A stretch of 64,000 nucleotides of DNA from contig JANTQA010000012.1 in the NCBI GenBank assembly GCA_027625915.1, positions 899,001 through 963,000 on the forward strand, given 5' to 3'. The notes under the pieces were generated by a model. That model had not been told where the DNA came from, did no database searches, and saw only the letters and a list, made by a program, of their open reading frames with translations. This DNA is from Anaeramoeba flamelloides (lineage: Eukaryota > Metamonada > Anaeramoebidae). Shown piece by piece: positions 59,301 through 64,000 of this stretch. Numbering within the stretch: the first letter of the stretch is position 1; each line of letters opens with the position of its first letter. A program made the position numbers and the translations under genes.

Positions 59301-62300
59301 ACATTCTATGAGTTTAATTCATTACTCTTATCAAACTAAAATTTTCAATTTTTAGATCAAAATCATTTTTTCTCATTTTGTAAAATTTTGTTTTTTTTTG
59401 TTTTTTGCTTTTTGCTTTTTTTTTTTTTTTTTATTTTTTTTTTTTATTTTTTTTTTAAAAATTTACTTTAAAAAAAAAAATATTTGAAAAACGAAATAAA
59501 CATTAAGAAAAGTTAAGCTTTGTATGTTCTTTTAAAATTCATACATTTACAAGTAAAAAATCTTATTATCAACGATTTTAATTTCCTAAAGAAATTGAGA
59601 ATTTTGCACGAGACGTTCCAATGAATGTCCCCAAAAATTTTTTAACATTTTTTTTTTTTTGAAATTTATGGTTTGTTCAGGGGTTTCTTTTATAATTATG
59701 GACTCTTATATGAAGTTTATTGTTTCTTGTATTTCTAAACAATCTAAGTTTGGTTGATTCTTAAAAATAAAGTGACTTTTTCATTTTTGGCTGGGCCCCT
59801 TTGAGTGAAATGGAGTTTATATTTAATCTATGTGTTGTTAATAACTCACTGAAAGAATTAAGATTGGGTAATTAATTATTGAATAAAAATAACCAAATTA
59901 AAAAGTATTTCTTTAGATTATAAGTTGAATTTTCCAGGTTTTAAAAAAAGGATTTTGAGAGAATTTTTAATTTAATTGTTTGGTTCTTTTTCTCAGATTT
60001 TTTTATTCAATAAAGAGAAAAAATTGATTTGAACTGTTCTTTGAATCAAAAAATTCTTTTCTTTGAAAGAAGAAAGAAATCTTAATATCTGTAAAGGAAG
60101 TGTACAAAAATACACTTTAAAAATAAAACCAATAAGTTCTAAAATAACGCAGTTTAAAAAATCTACTTAATTTCTATGAAATTACAATAATTATTTTAAA
60201 CTTGAAAAAAAAAAAGATATTTTTTGATTCAAAGAACAGTTCGAATCAATTTTTTCTCTTTATTGAATAAAAAAATCTGAGAAAAAGAACCAAACAATCA
60301 AATTAAAAAATCTCCCAAAATACTTTTTTTAAAATAATTCAGAAATATGTTGAATTTTGAACTTTTCAAAAATAAGAAAAATGGATCAAAACTTTTAAAA
60401 ACAATAATTCATTTCTGAAAATAGCATTAATAGTGAGTTTGATATTGTAGTAATCATATTTTTACACCATTTTTCAATTTCAAGATACGGTAATTTTTTG
60501 TTGAATTTGCTATTAAATTTACTTGAGGTTTTTTTTTAGTTTACTAGTCCCTTAATAAAAATAATATTAATAAGGTAATCAAATTATAGATTATTGATTT
60601 TTATTAGTTGTTTTAAAATCCAGAAGGATAAACTATTTTCCAGTTAAAGTGGTACAGTAGTAATGATTGGAATTACATGTATTTAAAGGCATTTTTAGGG
60701 ATATTAGAAGATAAAATTTTATTGTGAAAATTTCATCTTGTGAAATCATTTTTTCACATTTTTGATTTTTTCTTGATTTAAAATTTTTTTTTGACAATAT
60801 GTAACTGTTTTGCAAATTTTTTTTTTTGACAAGATCTATAGTAACTAGGTAAAAATTTGATATTCTAATGTTACTAAAACAGTAAAAATAATTGTAGAGA
60901 AATCATATTGTTTTCTATTGGAATTTTATTTGGATCTTCAATTGAAGATCAAAATGAACATCTTTGTTTTTCTCTAATAAGGGTCATAAGAATTTTTAGT
61001 TTTTAGGTTTTTAAGAAAATGTATTGTTTGATTAATTTTATTTCATATGGATATCAACTATTTCTTTGGTGTGTTTTATTCTACTTATTTCTTATTTTTT
61101 CTTCAAAAGGCCAATTATAAAAAATAATTGATATTTGAAAAAAATGTTGGACCCCTTTGACTGAAACAAAGTTTAGATAATTTTCTCATATAATAAAACG
61201 ACTTGAAAATAAAAAAGAAAAATCAAAGGCAAATAGTTGGTGTTACACAAGTTTAATAATGATATCTCTATTTTTAGAGTTTTTTTTTTTTTGATAAAAA
61301 TTTATGTTTTGAAGAAACTACTTATGCCGTATCACGTGTGAAGTGTGATATGGCATAAGTAAACTCTTTTTCAAACTAGAGGGTACAAAAAATTTCAAGA
61401 ATTATTCATAATTGAATCAAATTAATTGTAGTATCATTCTAAAAGATTAGAAACTCTTTAAAACATAAAAAAACACCCAAATGGATATTTAAAACTCATT
61501 TAAACAAAACAATAGAAATTAAAATTAAATATTTTAAAAATTGATGTGCCTATTTTATTTGAAATGAGAAATCTCGTTTTGTAAATTGTAAGGGGAAAAA
61601 AATTATAAAATCAATAAAAATCGTTGAACAAGGTGAATTTGGATAACAGTTCTTTTCATTTTATTGAAAATTCTTTACACGTTAAACTTTTGTTCTTTAA
61701 AGTCTCTATTTTCAATATAAACCTGCAATTCATCTCTGTATTTTGTTGGGATTGTTTTTTTCAATATTTTTTTTTTTTTTATGTTTCCATACATCAATCC
61801 AATAATGATATTTCTTAATTCTTATATCTAGCTCATCTGAAATCAAACTTAAACTGTTTCCATTTTTATACTGATAGATTATTTTCAAATTAGTTTCTTC
61901 TTTATCTTGTTTTTTCATTTTTCAAACTGTTCAATATCCATAAATAAAAAAACAAAAAATGAATAACTAAAATGAAAATCACCAATAAGTAATTATCTTA
62001 TTAGCAATCAAATTCAATAGTATTGATGTTTTGAGAGGTGTGCCCTTTTGTTTGAAATGGGGTTTATTTTCTTCAAAACATCAATTTTTATCAAAAAAAA
62101 AAACTCTAAAAATAGAGAAAATTAAGTTTAAAATACTTCTCATGACTTTTTCAGTTCGGATACGCTCTTTTAATTGGCCTCCTTAAATTTAGTCACGAAA
62201 GAAGATGCAAATTTAGTCACTTTAAAATTCTCTCTTTATCAGATTAAGTTTTCCAACATTTAACACTTAATAATTAACTCAAAACTCTAAAAATAGTGAT

Positions 62301-63977
62301 ATTATGTTTTAGTTTGTATACTGCTAAATTCAAAAAAAAAAAAAAAAAGTCAAATATTTTTTAGTTCAATTTACTTTTTTTTAAGGTGATCATTTGTGGT
62401 GTATCTGAAGAATTCGTATTGAGCGCCCATCCTTAAATCTGATAAATGTATTTTCAAAACATTTCATTCTAAAAAACATTTTAAAATCAACTTTTTGTCA
62501 AGGTTTCTTTATATTTAAACCAATAAAATTCTTTATTCAAAACAAGGTTAAAAAATTTTTAAAAAATGGAAATTGGAATAAAAACTTGAAATCATTTTTT
62601 TTGAATCTATCAGTAAGGATGAAAATTTTAACATTGCTCATAATTAAATAATAAATAAATGTTGATTGATTCCCATTTAAATTAACAGAAATAAAATAAA
62701 AATATCATTACATGAGCCAAATAATAGTTAAAATATATATAATCAATAATAAAATTTGAACCTGTGAAAATATAAAATAGGGCAAGGAAAAAAAAAAAAA
62801 AAAAAATACAAACCTTTTGATTTTTTTCACAAGAAGAGCCAAAGTCGATAACTTTAATTGAAGCCTTTCTTGGATTTTCGAGAAGGATATTTTCAGGTTT
62901 TAAATCACAATGGATAATTTGAACCTTTTTAGATCTTAGGAATTGCAAAGTCTCTACGATTTGAAGAGCTAAAGTTTTCACAAGCACAATTGAAATTCCT
63001 TTTAGTTTGGTTTTTTTTAAGACTTGATACAAATTTAAGGATAATAGTTCAAACACGAAACAAAGATGGTTGTGATATTTAAAAGAATCAAGAAGCTTGA
63101 CAACGTGGTATTTGTCTTCATGATCTGCTTGGTTAAGTCTTTCCAAGATTTGTTTTTCAATTAGGCCCTGTCGATAAAAGGCAGATTTTGATTTAATTAT
63201 TTTGATCGCAACATATTTTTGGTTTTTATGATCAAACGCTTGCACGACTTGGCCAAAGGAACCAACACCAATATTACGAATGATTTGATAAACACCAGTA
63301 AAGATTTCGTTTTCTTTAAATAGATAATTATAATTCTCATCATCGTACCCGTTGTTCGGCAAAGATAATGATCCCAAGTTTTTTGTTTGTAATTCCTTTT
63401 TTCGTTTTTTTCGATAATAGATCTTGTTGATTTTCTTATAAGTGTCTAATAAGCCGACACTCAGTTGGATGACTGGCCTTTCAAAACTCGATCGTGGTTG
63501 GCATTCGCTTCCTCTTTGAGATCCTTGGGTGTTTCCACTTGTGCTTTCATTGTCTGTTTCTGTTTCACTTTCACTTTCGTTCTCAGTTATACTTTCACTT
63601 CCTCTTCTGCTTCCACTTTCACTTCCACTTCCACTTCCACTTCTACTTCTACTTCCACTTCTACTTCCACTTCCACTTCTACTTCCACTTCCACTTCTAC
63701 TTCCACTTCCACTTCTACTTCTACTTCGACTACCGCTTGACACCTGAGAATTTTCAGAATCTTGTGAGATTTTGGAATTCATTTCATCAACCAAAACACT
63801 TAATTCCTCTTTTTCAGATCCTGTCTCTGGTTCCGTTTCTTGGGAATCTGTTTCAGTTGCTGAATCATAACTTTCAGATTCTGCAGTTCCTAAAGTAATG
63901 CTTTGTCGATCATTTTCCACTTGATCTTTTTTAATCTTGTTTCCTTGAAATGAATAATTATTCTTGTTATGGTTCAT
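56342..63977 (-). CDS. DYRK-family (CMGC) protein kinase (2 exons)
   Basis: Exon 1 63977-62814 and exon 2 57274-56342 (minus) join in phase 0 across a 5.5 kb intron (GTTTGT...AATAATAG), giving 698 residues. The join restores the activation segment [25 protein letters not shown]. Kinase motifs in order: glycine loop GVGSFGQV, VAIK, NLYQVLK, HCDLKPENILL, DFGSSC, the [10 protein letters not shown] activation loop (DYRK has YxY; the second Tyr is kept), then [21 protein letters not shown]. The N-terminal 200 residues include about 45 residues of alternating Ser-Arg/Gly/Glu; the C-terminal tail is Asn-rich and disordered. DYRKs autophosphorylate the loop Tyr while folding, then phosphorylate Ser/Thr in regulators of growth, splicing and transcription. 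HIPK-like is the alternative. Confidence 0.93.
57981..58603. mobile_element. TA-3-related element, copy e
   Basis: 623 bp with TA borders. The left end AACTATTTTTCAAAAATTTT and the inverted right end AACTCTATTTCAAAAATTGT share the first ten bases with TA-3 ends and then GACTCAC on both sides. A block near 58035-58110 resembles the interior of copy b. Confidence 0.6.
58648..60555. mobile_element. Long TTAA-2-like element with nested elements
   Basis: TTAAGGGACTGGTAA at the left and TTTACTAGTCCCTTAA at the right are inverted TTAA-flanked ends, 1908 bp apart. Inside lie a TA-3 element (59252-59819) and a palindrome at 59948-60320 with arms of about 110 bp (CAATAAAGAGAAAAAATTGA and inverse). No transposase recognised. 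Pairing of the two ends is inference. Confidence 0.5.
59252..59819. mobile_element. TA-3 element, copy b
   Basis: 568 bp with TA at both ends. TIR AACTCTTTTTCAGTCAAAGG then GGCCCA; the right end, inverted, reads AACTCCATTTCACTCAAAGG then GGCCCA. The clearest pair of TA-3 ends. No coding frame. Confidence 0.8.
60629..61174. mobile_element. TA-3 element, copy c
   Basis: 546 bp, TA borders, left AACTATTTTCCAGTTAAAGT, right (inverted) AACTTTGTTTCAGTCAAAGG. Homologous, inverted, to copy a at 55033-55586. Confidence 0.8.
61319..61361. mobile_element. 39 bp TA-flanked palindrome
   Basis: TA, then a near-perfect palindrome opening CTTATGCCGTATCACGTG and closing GTGATATGGCATAAG, then TA. It interrupts the long left inverted repeat of the surrounding element: the right arm at about 62060-62075 reads through without it. 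It looks like a very small TA-target insertion. Confidence 0.6.
61360..62066 (-). mobile_element. TA-3 element, copy d, with a transposase HTH remnant
   Basis: 707 bp by the TA borders; left AACTCTTTTTCAAACTAGAG, right (inverted) AACCCCATTTCAAACAAAAG. Inverted homology runs further out on both sides (about 61264-61317 and 62067-62118), so the full TIR is about 100 bp. The minus frame 61918-61730 (62 residues) reads KEETNLKIIYQYKNGNSLSL, ISDELDIRIKKYHYWIDVWK: the spacing of a homeodomain-like helix-turn-helix at the N-terminus of Tc1/mariner transposases. The rest of the transposase is not recognisable, so this is a decayed, internally deleted copy. Confidence 0.65.
63595..63735. repeat. Tandem repeat coding for the Ser-Arg/Gly tract
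   Basis: Imperfect 6 and 18 bp repeats of CTTCCA/CTTCTA units inside exon 1 of the kinase gene. They encode alternating Ser with Arg, Gly or Glu. Plus-strand frames over this tract are by-products of the repeat. Confidence 0.85.
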
Positions 63978-64000
63978 TTTTTTGTTAGTATTAAAGGAAT

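Larger units (their letters stand above)
57275..62813 (-). other. 5.5 kb transposon-packed intron of the kinase gene
   Basis: At least five inverted-repeat elements occupy well over half of it: 57981-58603, 58648-60555 (with 59252-59819 nested), 60629-61174 and 61360-62066. The remaining pieces are A/T-rich. Confidence 0.8.

Noticed and set aside
63595-63735. CRISPR-like repeat
   Set aside because: The repeats are contiguous, imperfect, without spacers, and in frame within a kinase gene.
63465-63898. Three overlapping plus-strand frames rich in Ser/Thr, Phe/His and Leu/Pro
   Set aside because: They are the reverse strand of the tandem repeat coding for the kinase Ser-Arg/Gly tract; the minus strand has the conserved kinase protein.

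Overview
The window looks like nuclear DNA from a very AT-rich unicellular eukaryote (I estimate about three quarters A+T by eye). The evidence is eukaryote-only genes (Ras GTPase, eL37, V-ATPase subunit D, a Cdc26-like APC/C subunit, a DYRK-type kinase, a DHHC-type acyltransferase, PH and C2 proteins), GT-AG introns and many eukaryotic transposons. The code looks standard: conserved tryptophans are TGG and nearly all recognised genes end in TAA. I cannot name the species or place it in a group from this sequence alone.

Layout: Ras GTPase (minus, 3 exons, 2.15-2.93 kb); a fossil Asn/Thr-rich frame split by two MITEs (5.5-6.4 kb); a TPR-like gene (minus, 7.2-8.0 kb); a four-exon C2 protein (minus, 10.0-11.4 kb); V-ATPase D (minus, 15.3-16.1 kb); a DHHC-family gene with a 4.5 kb intron (minus, 21.5-27.1 kb); a Cdc26-like gene (plus, 30.9 kb); a helical-repeat protein with a probable mitochondrial presequence (plus, 34.5-35.5 kb); a PH protein (plus, 39.3-39.9 kb); unassigned exon-like pieces (minus, 40.1-41.4 kb); ribosomal protein eL37 (minus, 52.6-53.1 kb); and a DYRK-type kinase with a 5.5 kb intron (minus, 56.3-64.0 kb). 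Several of these were assembled here by joining exons whose phases and conserved residues fit: Ras, C2, DHHC, eL37 and DYRK.

Much of the remaining DNA is transposon debris. There are APE-type LINE copies, including two head to head at 44.1 kb. Non-autonomous inverted-repeat elements with TA targets (Tc1/mariner style) and with TTAA targets (piggyBac style) are common. Two copies of one TA element near 13 and 16.5 kb each carry a different later insertion, so each gives the empty site of the other and confirms the TA and TTAA targets directly.

Most interesting: (1) chained and nested hairpin modules with common AACGGC junctions, inserted twice in one LINE and present again near 33 kb; (2) a DHHC-family enzyme that keeps Asp-His-x-Cys but has lost every zinc ligand, whose first exon lies in the loop of a 300 bp inverted repeat; (3) a splice acceptor lying exactly at the end of a TIR element in the C2 gene. 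Functions of the unrecognised pieces are not claimed. The genes share no pathway that I can see beyond being ordinary housekeeping and signalling genes.
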